A stretch of DNA of 64,000 nucleotides, from positions 182,931 through 246,930 of the forward strand of contig NZ_BMQQ01000003.1 of assembly GCF_014648195.1 (NCBI RefSeq), written 5' to 3'. A program made the position numbers and the translations under genes. Position 1 is the first letter of the stretch; each line of letters starts with the position of its first letter. The stretch comes from Streptomyces purpureus (GTDB lineage Bacteria > Actinomycetota > Actinomycetes > Streptomycetales > Streptomycetaceae). The notes beneath the pieces were generated by a model. That model saw only the letters and a list, made by a program, of their open reading frames with translations. It made no database searches and was not told the origin of the DNA. Shown in pieces: positions 43,178-52,527 of this stretch.

Positions 43178-44119
43178 TCAGGGCCTTTGGTCAACTTGAC
43201 TGCTCTGGCGATGCTTTGACGAGAGTGCGTCCAATGTCCGGGACTGCACCTCTCGTTCAGTCGCTGCGGCGATGAACGCGGCGACATTGTCCGGGCCAAC
43301 CAGAGCCTGTACGGCCCGGATTGTCGATGCCGGGAGCGCCACCGGACGGGGCTCGTCGTCCGGCAGGGGCGGGGCATGCGGCGCGAGGTGGTGCTGGAGG
43401 TGCCGGGTGGCGAACAGCCGCATCGCGCGGGCGAGTTCGGCGTCGACGGTCTGCTGGGCGAGCGGCCTCAGACGCCGCACCATCGACGCGGCCTCGGCCG
43501 CATCCGCGTCCGTCGGAGGCCGGTGCTCCAGATAGCGGGCGAAAACGTGCTCGGTGGTGAACTCCAGGAAGCGGGAGGCGATGTGCTCCACCTGGCCGCG
43601 AAGTTCCTTCAGGTGACCGGCGATCGCTGCGAGCGGGACGCCCGCCGCGTACAACTCGGCTGCGACCGCCAGCTCTTGGGGGCTCGGCACGAGGAACTCG
43701 CCGTCCGTGCCCGGTATCGGCTCCAGGACGCCGAGCTCGACCGCCTCGCGTACGGCCTCCTCGTCCGGTGAGCCGCCGAAGGTGGCGTCCAGCTCGGCCC
43801 GGGAGATGCGGTCGGCCTTCTCGTCCGTCCACGGGCCGTCGACCTCGGCGACCAGGCCGAGCACCCCGCCGAGTCCCCGTCCCGCGTCCCAGGCCTCCAG
43901 CAGCTCCTTGATGGAGGCGAGCGTGTAGCCGCGGTCCAGGAGATCGGCGATCTGGCGCAGCCGCGCGAGATGCGTGTCCCCGTACACGTTGGACCGGCCG
44001 CGCCGCTGCGGCTTCGGCAGCAGGCCCCGGTCCTGATAGGCCCGAATCGTGCGGACCGTGGCGCCGCTGTGGTGCGCCAGGTCCTCGATCCGGTACTCGG
44101 CTGTGATCTGGTCGGACAC
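43178..44119 (-). CDS. MerR family transcriptional regulator
   Basis: The 313-residue protein starts with a MerR helix-turn-helix (YRIEDLAHHSGATVRTIRAY, then QDRGLLPKPQRRGRSNVYGD, about 8-60) and LASIKELLEAW. A long helical C-terminal region of about 230 residues follows, without a Cys-rich metal site, so it is not a metal sensor of the classic type. Effector unknown. AGGGAGC precedes GTG 44119; the open frame continues to 44281 without support. It lies after a terminator for the operon upstream. Confidence 0.88.
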   Translation of the reverse strand: MSDQITAEYRIEDLAHHSGATVRTIRAYQDRGLLPKPQRRGRSNVYGDTHLARLRQIADLLDRGYTLASIKELLEAWDAGRGLGGVLGLVAEVDGPWTDEKADRISRAELDATFGGSPDEEAVREAVELGVLEPIPGTDGEFLVPSPQELAVAAELYAAGVPLAAIAGHLKELRGQVEHIASRFLEFTTEHVFARYLEHRPPTDADAAEAASMVRRLRPLAQQTVDAELARAMRLFATRHLQHHLAPHAPPLPDDEPRPVALPASTIRAVQALVGPDNVAAFIAAATEREVQSRTLDALSSKHRQSSQVDQRP

Positions 44120-44267
44120 GCCCGCTCCCTCTACCCCGTCGCGGCGCGGCCCACCGCTCCCGCCGCCGCCAGGGCCACAGGCCAGGACGCCGGGCATCCG
44201 GCGGCCTCGCTCGGCGAACCCTCCTGCGAGGGATGGTACGACCGCCGGAAGACGCGGGGTATGGCCG

Positions 44268-44291
44268 CGCCCGGCCGGCACCGGCCGGGCG
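44268..44291 (-). terminator. Terminator of the M24-hydrolase/SDR operon
   Basis: CGCCCGGCCGG (44268-44278) pairs with CCGGCCGGGCG (44281-44291). It lies 34 bp after the stop of the fusion gene on the minus strand and 149 bp before the merR start. Confidence 0.6.
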
Positions 44292-44324
44292 GCAGCCCCT
44301 TGACGTCAACAGGCCGGGCGCCGC

Positions 44325-46091
44325 TCATGACGGTGGCGTCAGCCGCGCGAGCGCGCGCAGGGCCTTGGGCGTCAGCCGGGACAGCAGGTGCGCGCCGCGC
44401 GCCTCCGGGGTCACCGGCACCACCGCCTGGTTGCGCACCACGGCCCGCAGGATGGCATCGGCCACCTTCTCCGGCGGATAGTTCCGCAGGCCGTAGAGCC
44501 TGGACGCCTGCTTCTGCCGGCGCTTCTGCTCCTCCTCGCCGACTCCGGCGAACCGGGCCGTGGCGGTGATGTTGGTGTTGACGATGCCCGGGCATATCGC
44601 CGTGACCCCGATGCCCTGGCCGGCCAGCTCGGCGCGCAGGCACTCGCTCAGCATCAGGACCGCCGCCTTGGAGGCGCCGTAGGCGGGCAGGAGGCGCGAG
44701 GGCTGGAAGGCTGCGGCGGACGCGGTGTTGACGATATGACCGCCCTGTCCCCGGTCGGCCATCTGCTTGCCGAAGACGCGGCAGCCGTGGATGACCCCCC
44801 AGAGGTTGACGTCGAGGACCCTCTTCCAGTCCTCGCTCGTCGTGTCGAAGAACGACCCCGACAGGCCGATCCCGGCGTTGTTCACCAGCACGTCGACCAC
44901 GCCGTACTCGCCGGCGACCTTCTCGGCGAGCTTCTCCATCGCCTGCTCGTCACTGACGTCGACGGTCTCGGCCCATGCCTCGGGCGCGCCGATCAGCCGC
45001 GCCATCTCGGCCGTGCGGAGCGCGCTCTCGCCGTCGCGGTCCACGGCGACGACCCGCGCGCCCGCCTCGGCGAAGGCGAAGGCGGTGGCCCGGCCGATGC
45101 CGCTGCCCGCACCCGTGACCAGCACGAGCTGCCCGCCGAACCGCTCGGCGTACGTGCCGCGAGGGGCCGTGGCCGGGGCCTTGGCGGCCGGGTCCTCGTG
45201 GGTCGTCACGAACTCCGCGATCCAGGCCGCCAGCTGGTCGGGCCGGGTCCGCGGCACCCAGTGCTTGGCGGGCATGGTGCGCCGGGTGAGCTGGGGCGCC
45301 CACCGCTCCAGGTCGTCGTAGAGCCGCTCGGAGAGGAAGGCGTCGCCGGTGGGAGTGATCAGCTGCACCGGGGCGTGGGCGTACGCGTCCGGGCGGGGGC
45401 GGCGCAGCCGGGCGCGGACGTTGTCGCGGTACAGCCAGGTGCCGTGTGCGGCGTCCGTCGGCAGCGAGGAGGTCGGGTAGTCGCCGGTCGCGATCTTCTC
45501 GACCCGCTGGAGGATCTTCGGCCACCGCTTGCCGAGGGGGCCGCGCCAGGCGAGCTCCGGCAGCGCCGGGGTGTGCAGCGCGTACACGTACCAGGACTTG
45601 GCGCCCTGGCCGAGGAGCTGGCCGACGCGCCGCGGCGTGGGGCGGGTCATCCGCTGCTTGATCCAGTGCCCGAAATGGTCGAGGGAGGGCCCGGACATCG
45701 AGGTGAAGGAGGCGATCCGGCCCTCGGTGCGCTTGACCGTCACGAACTCCCACGCCTGCACGGAGCCCCAGTCGTGGCCGACGAGATGGACCGGCCGGTC
45801 CGGGCTGACCGCGTCCGCGACCGCCAGGAAGTCGTCGGTGAGCTTCTCCAGCGTGAAGCCGCCGCGCAGCGGGGCCGGCGCGGTCGAGCGGCCGTGGCCG
45901 CGGACGTCGTACAGCACCACATGGAAACGGTCCGCGAGCCGGGCCGCGACCTGCGACCAGACCTCCTTGGAGTCCGGGTAGCCGTGCACCAGCAGGACGG
46001 TGGGCCGGCTCTCGTCGCCCAGCTCGGCGACGCACAGCTCGATCCCGCCCGTCCGCACCCAGCGCTCCCGCGCGCCCTCCATCGGCATCAC
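44325..46091 (-). CDS. Fusion of alpha/beta hydrolase (epoxide hydrolase-like) and short-chain dehydrogenase
   Basis: The 588-residue protein joins two enzymes. Residues 1-300 are an alpha/beta hydrolase with LLVHGYPDSKEVW near 33, a probable Asp nucleophile in LVGHDWGS near 103 and the His in AKHWVP near 276; an Asp nucleophile is typical of epoxide hydrolases and haloalkane dehalogenases. Residues 315-588 are a classical SDR: TGAGSGIGRA near 327, VNNAGIG near 400, and catalytic Ser-Tyr-Lys in NTASAAAF and PAYGASKAA near 450-465. Substrates are unknown. It overlaps the upstream M24 gene by 4 bp (ATGA), so translation is coupled. Confidence 0.9.
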   Translation of the reverse strand: MMPMEGARERWVRTGGIELCVAELGDESRPTVLLVHGYPDSKEVWSQVAARLADRFHVVLYDVRGHGRSTAPAPLRGGFTLEKLTDDFLAVADAVSPDRPVHLVGHDWGSVQAWEFVTVKRTEGRIASFTSMSGPSLDHFGHWIKQRMTRPTPRRVGQLLGQGAKSWYVYALHTPALPELAWRGPLGKRWPKILQRVEKIATGDYPTSSLPTDAAHGTWLYRDNVRARLRRPRPDAYAHAPVQLITPTGDAFLSERLYDDLERWAPQLTRRTMPAKHWVPRTRPDQLAAWIAEFVTTHEDPAAKAPATAPRGTYAERFGGQLVLVTGAGSGIGRATAFAFAEAGARVVAVDRDGESALRTAEMARLIGAPEAWAETVDVSDEQAMEKLAEKVAGEYGVVDVLVNNAGIGLSGSFFDTTSEDWKRVLDVNLWGVIHGCRVFGKQMADRGQGGHIVNTASAAAFQPSRLLPAYGASKAAVLMLSECLRAELAGQGIGVTAICPGIVNTNITATARFAGVGEEEQKRRQKQASRLYGLRNYPPEKVADAILRAVVRNQAVVPVTPEARGAHLLSRLTPKALRALARLTPPS

Positions 46092-46930
46092 AGACCCTCC
46101 GCCCAGCGCCGCACATGCGGCAGATCGTCATCCAGCCAGAACGCGCTCTGCCCGGGATCCCTGGAGTCCGTGACGACCAGGATCTCCTCGAACTTCGCGC
46201 CCGTACCCCGGAATCCGAGGTGGGGCTCGACCGCCCACAGCCCCGGCCGGGGCGGGTGGTCGGAGAACTTGTACGGCGACCACAGCGGCGACCAGCCGTC
46301 CCGGTGGCCATGGACCGCGTCGCTCGCCAGGCCCTTCAGCGACTGGGTGCCGAACCCGAACAGCGTCGGCGACCAGCGGCGCTCCTTCACCCGGTCGATC
46401 TTGTGGGCGATCACGCCGAAGGGATAGGCGCGGTGCCGGTTGGCATAACCCTGGCGGACCATGAGCCGGTCCACGTCCTCGTAGATCTCCCGCAGCGTGC
46501 GGCGCTCGCGCACCTCGCGCAGGATCAGCTCGCGGTGGTCCTTGAGATCGGCGAGCAGCTTGTCGTGCACGGGGTTGAGGCCCAGGCAGCCGGAGTACCC
46601 GATGTCGGCGGTGTAGCCCTTGTGGACCGGGGCCATGTCGAGGATGAACGGCATCCCCGGCTCCAGCCTCCGGTTCGTCGGGAAGAACTGCAGTGGTATC
46701 CGGAAGTTGACGAAGGCCGTGCGGTCGCCGAACCACGCGAAGGGGAGGTGGAACCAGTCGCGCACGCCGCGCTCACGCAGCCACTCGCGCTGCATCCGCG
46801 CCGCCTCGCGCTCGGTGACGCCCGGCTTGAGCTGCGCCGCGACCGCCTCCGCGCACTCGTAGGAGAGGCGCTGCACTTCCCTGAACCCCCGCAGTTCCGC
46901 GGTCAGTTCGCTCTTCACTGCTGAGGCCAT
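46088..46930 (-). CDS. M24 family metallopeptidase (pita-bread fold)
   Basis: The 280-residue protein keeps the five metal ligands of M24 enzymes: two Asp in FILDMAPVHKGYTADIG (near 100 and 111), His in GVIAHKID near 175, and two Glu in AVEPHLG near 233 and AKFEEILVVT near 247. It is a short form without the N-terminal domain of Xaa-Pro aminopeptidases, like methionine aminopeptidases or creatinase relatives. The usual HxxGH is replaced by AHKID. Its substrate is unknown. It leads a two-gene operon with the hydrolase-SDR fusion, so it may act in the same pathway. Confidence 0.85.
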   Translation of the reverse strand: MASAVKSELTAELRGFREVQRLSYECAEAVAAQLKPGVTEREAARMQREWLRERGVRDWFHLPFAWFGDRTAFVNFRIPLQFFPTNRRLEPGMPFILDMAPVHKGYTADIGYSGCLGLNPVHDKLLADLKDHRELILREVRERRTLREIYEDVDRLMVRQGYANRHRAYPFGVIAHKIDRVKERRWSPTLFGFGTQSLKGLASDAVHGHRDGWSPLWSPYKFSDHPPRPGLWAVEPHLGFRGTGAKFEEILVVTDSRDPGQSAFWLDDDLPHVRRWAEGL

Positions 46931-47159
46931 GCCACCCGTCCGTCCCTTGCGGTACGTGGTCGTAACTTGACACTGATGAATGTGACAATGCCCGGCGGCT
47001 ACGTCAAGAGCCGTGCGGAAGCCTGTGGAAACCCGTCGCCGCCGAGGTCCGGGAACGACTTTCGTAGGTTTCCCCTTACGGGTTCGTACACCTGAGGTCG
47101 GAGAGGGATCGAGCCGTTGGGCTGACGCCCGCTGTGGTCTGCGCCACTACCTTCGAAGG
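46931..47159. promoter_or_regulatory. Divergent promoter region between the M24 operon and the ABC operon
   Basis: On the minus strand TTGTCA with TTACGA 17 bp further gives a plausible promoter for the M24 gene. The same bases form a near-perfect inverted repeat, TTGACAC-N8-GTGACAA (46967-46988), a possible repressor site. On the plus strand TACCTT (47148-47153) lies 6 nt before GTG 47160. Confidence 0.4.
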
Positions 47160-48131
47160 GTGACTGTGATCGCGACCGAAAGCCTCAGCAAGCGGTTCCC
47201 CCGGGTGACCGCTCTCGACCGGCTCTCCCTGGACATCGGGCCCGGTGTGACCGGACTGGTGGGTGCCAACGGAGCCGGCAAGTCCACAATGATCAAGATT
47301 CTGCTCGGTCTGTCCCCCGCCACGGAGGGCCGCGCCGAGGTGCTCGGCCTCGACGTCGCCACCTCCGGCGCCGCCATCCGCGAGCGGGTGGGCTACATGC
47401 CCGAGCACGACTGCCTCCCGCCCGACGTCTCGGCCACCGAGCTCGTCGTCCACATGGCCCGGATGTCCGGCCTGCCCGCCACGGCCGCCCGTGAGCGGAC
47501 CGCCGACACCCTGCGCCACGTCGGTCTGTACGAGGAGCGCTACCGCCCCATCGGCGGCTACTCGACCGGCATGAAGCAGCGCGTGAAGCTCGCGCAGGCC
47601 CTGGTCCACGACCCCAAGCTGGTCCTCCTCGACGAGCCCACCAACGGCCTCGACCCGGTCGGCCGCGACGAGATGCTGGGCCTGATCCGCCGGGTCTGGA
47701 CGGACTTCGGGATCTCTGTCCTGGTCACCTCGCACCTCCTCGGTGAGCTGGAGCGCACCTGCGACCACGTGGTCGTGATCGACGGCGGCCGGCTGCTGCG
47801 CTCCAGCTCCACCAGCGACTTCACCCAGACCACCGCCACCCTCGCGGTCGAGGTCACCGACTCCGACACCCACCCCGACGGCACGCGGGCCCTGCGCGAG
47901 GCCCTGACCGCCGCCGGCATCACCCTCCATGCGGGCGTGGAGGACGGACTGCCCGGCGCCGGGCACATCCTGCTCCTCGAGGCCACCGGCGAGGAGACGT
48001 ACGACCTCGTCCGCGACACCGTCGCCGACCTGGGCCTCGGGCTCGTACGCATGGAGCAGCGCCGCCACCACATCGCCGAGGTGTTCCGCCCCCAGCAGGC
48101 GAACCAGCAGGAGGAGGTGCCGACGCGATGA
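47160..48131 (+). CDS. ABC transporter ATP-binding protein (pair 1)
   Basis: The 323-residue protein has Walker A GANGAGKST near residue 38, signature YSTGMKQRVKLAQAL near 136, and Walker B LVLLDEPTNGLDP near 160. The C-terminal 90 residues are the accessory domain common in ABC-2 exporters. GTG 47160 and GTG 47166 are both possible starts. TACCTT lies 6 nt before GTG 47160, so the mRNA may be leaderless; GAAGGG would serve GTG 47166. It overlaps the permease gene by 4 bp (ATGA). Confidence 0.9.
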   Translation: MTVIATESLSKRFPRVTALDRLSLDIGPGVTGLVGANGAGKSTMIKILLGLSPATEGRAEVLGLDVATSGAAIRERVGYMPEHDCLPPDVSATELVVHMARMSGLPATAARERTADTLRHVGLYEERYRPIGGYSTGMKQRVKLAQALVHDPKLVLLDEPTNGLDPVGRDEMLGLIRRVWTDFGISVLVTSHLLGELERTCDHVVVIDGGRLLRSSSTSDFTQTTATLAVEVTDSDTHPDGTRALREALTAAGITLHAGVEDGLPGAGHILLLEATGEETYDLVRDTVADLGLGLVRMEQRRHHIAEVFRPQQANQQEEVPTR

Positions 48132-49024
48132 GCATCGAGACCACCCGCACGGAAACCACCCAGATCCACAACATCGGCTACCGCAACTACGACGGGCCGC
48201 GCCTCGGCCGCGCCTACGCGCGCCGTTCGCTCTTCTCGCAGTCCCTGCGCGGTGCGTACGGCCTCGGCCGGAGCGCCAAGTCCAAGGTGCTGCCGATGAT
48301 CCTGTTCGCCGTGATGTGCGTGCCGGCGGCGATCATCGTGGCGGTGGCGGTCGCCACCAAGATGAAGGACCTGCCGCTGGACTACACGCGGTACGCGATC
48401 TTCACGCAGGCCCTCATCGGCCTCTACCTGGCCGCCCAGGCGCCCCAGTCCGTCTCCCGCGACCTGCGGTTCAAGACGGTCCCGCTGTACTTCTCCCGCC
48501 CGATCGAGCGCGTCGACTACGTCCTCGCCAAGTTCGGCGCGATGGCCGGCGCGCTGTTCATCCTCACCGCGTCGCCGCTGGTCATCCTGTACATCGGCTC
48601 GCTGCTGGCGAAGATGGACTTCGCCGACCAGTCCAAGGGATTCGGCCAGGGCCTGGTCTCGGTGGCGCTGCTCTCGCTCCTCTTCGGCGGAATCGGCCTG
48701 GTCATGGCCGCGCTGACACCGCGCCGCGGATTCGGCGTCGCCGCCGTCATCGCCACGCTGGTGATCTCCTACGGCGCGGTCACCACCCTCCAGGGCATCG
48801 CCTACGGCACCGACAACATCGACGCCATCAAGTGGATGGGCCTCTTCTCCCCCATCACGCTGATCGACGGGGTCCAGACCGCCTTCCTCGGCGCCACGTC
48901 CTCCTTCCCGGCGGGCGCGGGACCCTCCGCCGGGCTCGGCGCGCTCTATCTGCTGGTCGTCCTCGCGCTGATCCTTGGCTCGTACGCCGTGCTGATGCGC
49001 CGCTACCGAAAGGTCGGGCTGTGA
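48128..49024 (+). CDS. ABC-2 type permease (pair 1)
   Basis: The 298-residue protein has a soluble N-terminus of about 55 residues (IGYRNYDGPRLGRAYARRS) and six hydrophobic segments near 58-80, 95-112, 140-165, 185-205, 215-238 and 270-290. It pairs with the ATPase whose stop overlaps its start. The exported substrate is unknown. Its stop overlaps the GTG of the second ATPase (GTGA), so four genes appear to be translationally coupled or nearly so. Confidence 0.88.
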   Translation: MSIETTRTETTQIHNIGYRNYDGPRLGRAYARRSLFSQSLRGAYGLGRSAKSKVLPMILFAVMCVPAAIIVAVAVATKMKDLPLDYTRYAIFTQALIGLYLAAQAPQSVSRDLRFKTVPLYFSRPIERVDYVLAKFGAMAGALFILTASPLVILYIGSLLAKMDFADQSKGFGQGLVSVALLSLLFGGIGLVMAALTPRRGFGVAAVIATLVISYGAVTTLQGIAYGTDNIDAIKWMGLFSPITLIDGVQTAFLGATSSFPAGAGPSAGLGALYLLVVLALILGSYAVLMRRYRKVGL

Positions 49025-49932
49025 CAACCCTCAACATCGAGCACGCTTCGCGGTGGTTCGGGAATGTCGTGGCCGTCAACGACGTGACCATGACCATCGG
49101 CCCCGGAGTCACCGGCCTCCTCGGCCCCAACGGCGCCGGGAAGTCCACCCTCATCAACATGATGGGCGGCTTCCTCGCCCCCTCCACCGGCACCGTCACC
49201 CTCGACGGGGAGACGATCTGGCGCAACGAGTCCGTCTACCGCCAGATCGGCGTGGTGCCCGAGCGGGAGGCGATGTACGACTTCCTCACCGGCTACGAAT
49301 TCGTCGTCGCCAACGCCGAACTCCACGGCCTCGGCAAGGCGGAGGCGCGCAAGGCCCTCGCGACGGTCGAGATGGAGTACGCCCAGGACCGCAAGATCGG
49401 CACGTACAGCAAGGGCATGCGCCAGCGCGTGAAGATGGCCTCGGCCCTTGTCCACGATCCCGCGGTGCTCCTGCTCGACGAGCCGTTCAACGGCATGGAC
49501 CCGCGCCAGCGCATGCAGTTGATGGATCTGCTGCGACGGATGGGCACGGAGGGGCGCACGGTGCTCTTCTCCTCGCACATCCTGGAAGAGGTCGAGCAAC
49601 TCGCCTCCCACATCGAGGTGATCGTGGCGGGACGGCACGCGGCCTCCGGCGACTTCCGCAAGATCCGCCGCCTGATGACGGACCGCCCGCACCGCTATCT
49701 CGTACGGTCCAGCGACGACCGGGCGCTGGCCGCCGCGCTGATCGCCGACCCGTCGACGGCCGGCATCGAGGTGGACATGGCCGAGGGCGCGCTGCGCATC
49801 CAGGCCGTGGACTTCGGCCGGTTCACCGAGCTCCTGCCGCGGGTCGCCCGGGCGCACGGCATCCGGCTGCTGACGGTCTCGCCCTCGGACGAGTCCCTCG
49901 AGTCGGTCTTCTCGTACCTCGTAGCGGCCTGA
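49021..49932 (+). CDS. ABC transporter ATP-binding protein (pair 2)
   Basis: The 303-residue protein has Walker A GPNGAGKST near 37, signature YSKGMRQRVKMASAL near 135 and Walker B VLLLDEPFNGMDP near 158, followed by FSSHILEEVEQLASHI. GTG 49021 overlaps the stop of the first permease. The protein resembles the first ATPase of the operon, which suggests an ancient duplication of the ATPase-permease unit. The second permease follows 14 bp later. Confidence 0.9.
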   Translation: MTTLNIEHASRWFGNVVAVNDVTMTIGPGVTGLLGPNGAGKSTLINMMGGFLAPSTGTVTLDGETIWRNESVYRQIGVVPEREAMYDFLTGYEFVVANAELHGLGKAEARKALATVEMEYAQDRKIGTYSKGMRQRVKMASALVHDPAVLLLDEPFNGMDPRQRMQLMDLLRRMGTEGRTVLFSSHILEEVEQLASHIEVIVAGRHAASGDFRKIRRLMTDRPHRYLVRSSDDRALAAALIADPSTAGIEVDMAEGALRIQAVDFGRFTELLPRVARAHGIRLLTVSPSDESLESVFSYLVAA

Positions 49933-49946
49933 AAGGAGCCTGACCG

Positions 49947-50666
49947 ATGTACAACCCCACAGTCGCCCGGCTCACCTACCGGGCCCTCCTCGGCCGCCGA
50001 CGGGCCCTGATCCTCTTCGCCCTGCCCGCCCTGCTGATCGTGATCGCCTCGGCGGTCCGCGCCTTCAACGGCGTTGACGACCAGGTCGCCGCCGATGTCC
50101 TCGGCGGGTTCGCGCTGGCCACGATGGTGCCGCTGATCGGTGTGATCGCCGGAACGGGCGCGATCGGACCGGAGATCGACGACGGCTCGATCGTCTATCT
50201 GCTGGCCAAGCCGGTGAAGCGGCCGACGATCATCGTCACCAAGCTGACCGTGGCGATCGCCGTCACCATGGTCTTCTCCGCCGTCCCGACCTTCGTCGCG
50301 GGCATGATCCTCAACGGCAACGGCCAGCAGGTGGCCGTGGCGTACACCGTCGCTGCGCTGGTCGCCTCCATCGCCTACAGCGCGCTGTTCCTGCTCCTCG
50401 GCACGGTCAGCCGCCACGCGGTCGTCATCGGCCTGGTCTACGCCCTGCTCTGGGAGGCGCTGTTCGGCAGCCTCATCGCCGGAGCACGCACGCTCAGCGT
50501 CCAGCAGTGGGCCCTGTCGGTGGCGGAGAAGGTCGCGGGCGACGGTCTGGTCGCCTCCGACGTGGGTCTGCCGGTGGCGGTGGCGCTGCTGGCCGGTGTG
50601 ACCGTCGCGGCGACCTGGTACGCCGGACAGAAACTGCGCACGCTGACCCTGGCCGGCGAGGAGTAG
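49947..50666 (+). CDS. ABC-2 type permease (pair 2)
   Basis: The 239-residue protein has six hydrophobic segments and the ABC-2 segment [20 protein letters not shown] near residue 68, where the E-x-D-G loop precedes a coupling region. It lacks the long N-terminus of the first permease. GAAAGGAG lies before ATG 49947. The stop TAG lies inside the first copy of a 15-bp tandem repeat (50653-50682), and a terminator follows at 50725. Confidence 0.87.
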   Translation: MYNPTVARLTYRALLGRRRALILFALPALLIVIASAVRAFNGVDDQVAADVLGGFALATMVPLIGVIAGTGAIGPEIDDGSIVYLLAKPVKRPTIIVTKLTVAIAVTMVFSAVPTFVAGMILNGNGQQVAVAYTVAALVASIAYSALFLLLGTVSRHAVVIGLVYALLWEALFGSLIAGARTLSVQQWALSVAEKVAGDGLVASDVGLPVAVALLAGVTVAATWYAGQKLRTLTLAGEE

Positions 50667-50724
50667 TCCGGCGAGGAGCAGTCCTGCGCGGAGGAGTCCG
50701 GGCGGAGTGCACGCGCGTGTGACG

Positions 50725-50754
50725 GACAGCCCAGTCACCTTTGACTGGGCTGTC
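50725..50754 (+). terminator. Terminator of the ABC operon
   Basis: GACAGCCCAGTCA (50725-50737) pairs perfectly with 50742-50754 around CCTT. It separates the ABC operon from lpd. Confidence 0.85.
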
Positions 50755-50835
50755 GTGCTGCCGCGCCGCCCACGGGATTACTGTGGGCCCGTATTGGGGC
50801 AACGCGCACGACACTTACAACCTGGGGAGTCAGTC

Positions 50836-52239
50836 ATGTCAGACCGCTTCGACGTCGTCGTACTCGGAGCAGGCCCCGGCGGTTACGTCGCCGCCATCCG
50901 CGCCGCCCAGCTGGGCAAGCGGGTCGCGGTCGTGGAGGAGAAGTACTGGGGCGGCGTCTGTCTGAACGTCGGCTGCATCCCCACCAAGGCGCTGCTGCGC
51001 AACGCCGAGCTCGCCCACCTCTTCACCCATGAGGCCAAGACCTTCGGCATCAAGGTGAACGGCGAGGTCTCCTTCGACTACGGCGAGGCCTACCGGCGCA
51101 GCCGCACCGTCGCGGACGGCCGGGTCAAGGGCGTCCACTTCCTGATGAAGAAGAACGGCATCACCGAGTTCGACGGCCGGGGCACCTTCCTCGACGCGAA
51201 CACGCTGCAGGTCGCCCTCTCGGACGGCACCTCCCAGACGATCACGTTCGACAACTGCATCATCGCCACCGGCGCCACCCCGCGACTGCTTCCGGGCACG
51301 GCCCGCAGCGAGCGCGTGGTGACGTACGAGGAGCAGATCCTCGCCGAGGACGTGCCGCAGTCGGTGGTCATCGCGGGCGCCGGCGCGATCGGCATCGAGT
51401 TCGCGTACGTCCTGCACAACTACGGCGTGAAGGTCACCATCGTCGAGTTCCTGGACCGGATCGCGCCGTTGGAGGACGCGGACGTCTCCAAGGAGCTGGC
51501 CAAGCAGTACCGCAAGCTCGGCATCGACGTGCTCACCTCCACCCGCGTGGAGTCCATCGACGAGTCCGGGCCGCAGGTGCGGGTCACCGTCACCGGCAAG
51601 GACGGCGCCCAGAAGGTCCTGGAGGCGGACAAGGTCCTGCAGGCCATCGGCTTCGCGCCCAACGTGACCGGCTACGGCCTGGAGGCCACGGGCGTGGCGC
51701 TCACCGAGCGCGGCGCCATCGAGGTCGACGGCCGCTGCCGCACCAACGTGCCGCACATCTATGCCATCGGTGACGTGACCGCGAAGCTCATGCTGGCGCA
51801 CACGGCCGAGTCCATGGGTGTCGTCGCCTCGGAGACGATCGCCGGCGCCGAGACCATGGAGCTCGACTACCCGATGATCCCGCGCGCCACCTACTGCCAG
51901 CCCCAGATCGCCAGCTTCGGCTGGACCGAGGAGCAGGCGAAGGAGAAGGGCTTTGACGTCAAGGTCGCGAAGTTCCCCTTCACAGCGAACGGCAAGGCGC
52001 ACGGCCTCGGGGACGCGACCGGCTTCGTGAAGCTCATCAGCGACGCGAAGTACGGCGAGATCATCGGCGCCCACCTGATCGGCCCGGACGTCACCGAGCT
52101 GCTGCCCGAGCTGACGCTGGCCCAGCAGTGGGACCTGACGGTCCACGAGGTCGCGCGGAACGTGCACGCGCACCCGACGCTGGGTGAGGCCGTGAAGGAG
52201 GCCGTCCACGGCCTCGCGGGCCACATGATCAACTTCTGA
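50836..52239 (+). CDS. lpdA: Dihydrolipoyl dehydrogenase
   Basis: The 467-residue flavoprotein has the FAD motif [20 protein letters not shown], the redox disulfide in [16 protein letters not shown] near residues 40-50, the NAD motif [15 protein letters not shown] near 180, and the C-terminal [13 protein letters not shown] with the catalytic His near 445. It is the E3 component of pyruvate and 2-oxoglutarate dehydrogenase complexes, reoxidising lipoyl groups with NAD+. GGGGAG lies 8 nt before ATG 50836; the frame stays open to 50707 across the terminator, which rules that start out. Confidence 0.95.
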   Translation: MSDRFDVVVLGAGPGGYVAAIRAAQLGKRVAVVEEKYWGGVCLNVGCIPTKALLRNAELAHLFTHEAKTFGIKVNGEVSFDYGEAYRRSRTVADGRVKGVHFLMKKNGITEFDGRGTFLDANTLQVALSDGTSQTITFDNCIIATGATPRLLPGTARSERVVTYEEQILAEDVPQSVVIAGAGAIGIEFAYVLHNYGVKVTIVEFLDRIAPLEDADVSKELAKQYRKLGIDVLTSTRVESIDESGPQVRVTVTGKDGAQKVLEADKVLQAIGFAPNVTGYGLEATGVALTERGAIEVDGRCRTNVPHIYAIGDVTAKLMLAHTAESMGVVASETIAGAETMELDYPMIPRATYCQPQIASFGWTEEQAKEKGFDVKVAKFPFTANGKAHGLGDATGFVKLISDAKYGEIIGAHLIGPDVTELLPELTLAQQWDLTVHEVARNVHAHPTLGEAVKEAVHGLAGHMINF

Positions 52240-52412
52240 GCCGTCTGAGCGGTCTGAGCCATGGGCGGCGTCCCGCCCCTCCGTAAATCGGTGGCGTTCG
52301 AACACTGTTCGGGAGCACAGTGGAGGAGCACCGAGACCGGGGGGAGCGGGACGTCGACCGAGGAGAGATCGGTCCGTCGGACTCCCAGCAGGGCGGGTTC
52401 ATCACCCGCCCG

Positions 52413-52498
52413 GGGCGGCCGCTTCGAGCGCGCGGACGTTACGACGTCCGCGCGGGCCGCCCTCCCGGGGGGCCTTTGGGGCGTCTGCGAGACGCCCC
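52413..52498. terminator. Two GC-rich hairpins between convergent lpd and HAD genes
   Basis: Hairpin 1 has an inner stem CGCGCGGACGT (52429-52439) with 52444-52454 around TACG and an outer stem GGGCGGCC (52413-52420) with 52455-52462; the 5' side has an 8-nt bulge. Hairpin 2 pairs GGGGCGTCT (52478-52486) with 52490-52498 around GCG. Together they would stop transcription from both sides. The rest of the 288-bp gap (52240-52412) shows nothing else I recognise. Confidence 0.75.
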
Positions 52499-52527
52499 CG
52501 GCCCTCAGGACCCGCAAGCGCTCGCCG

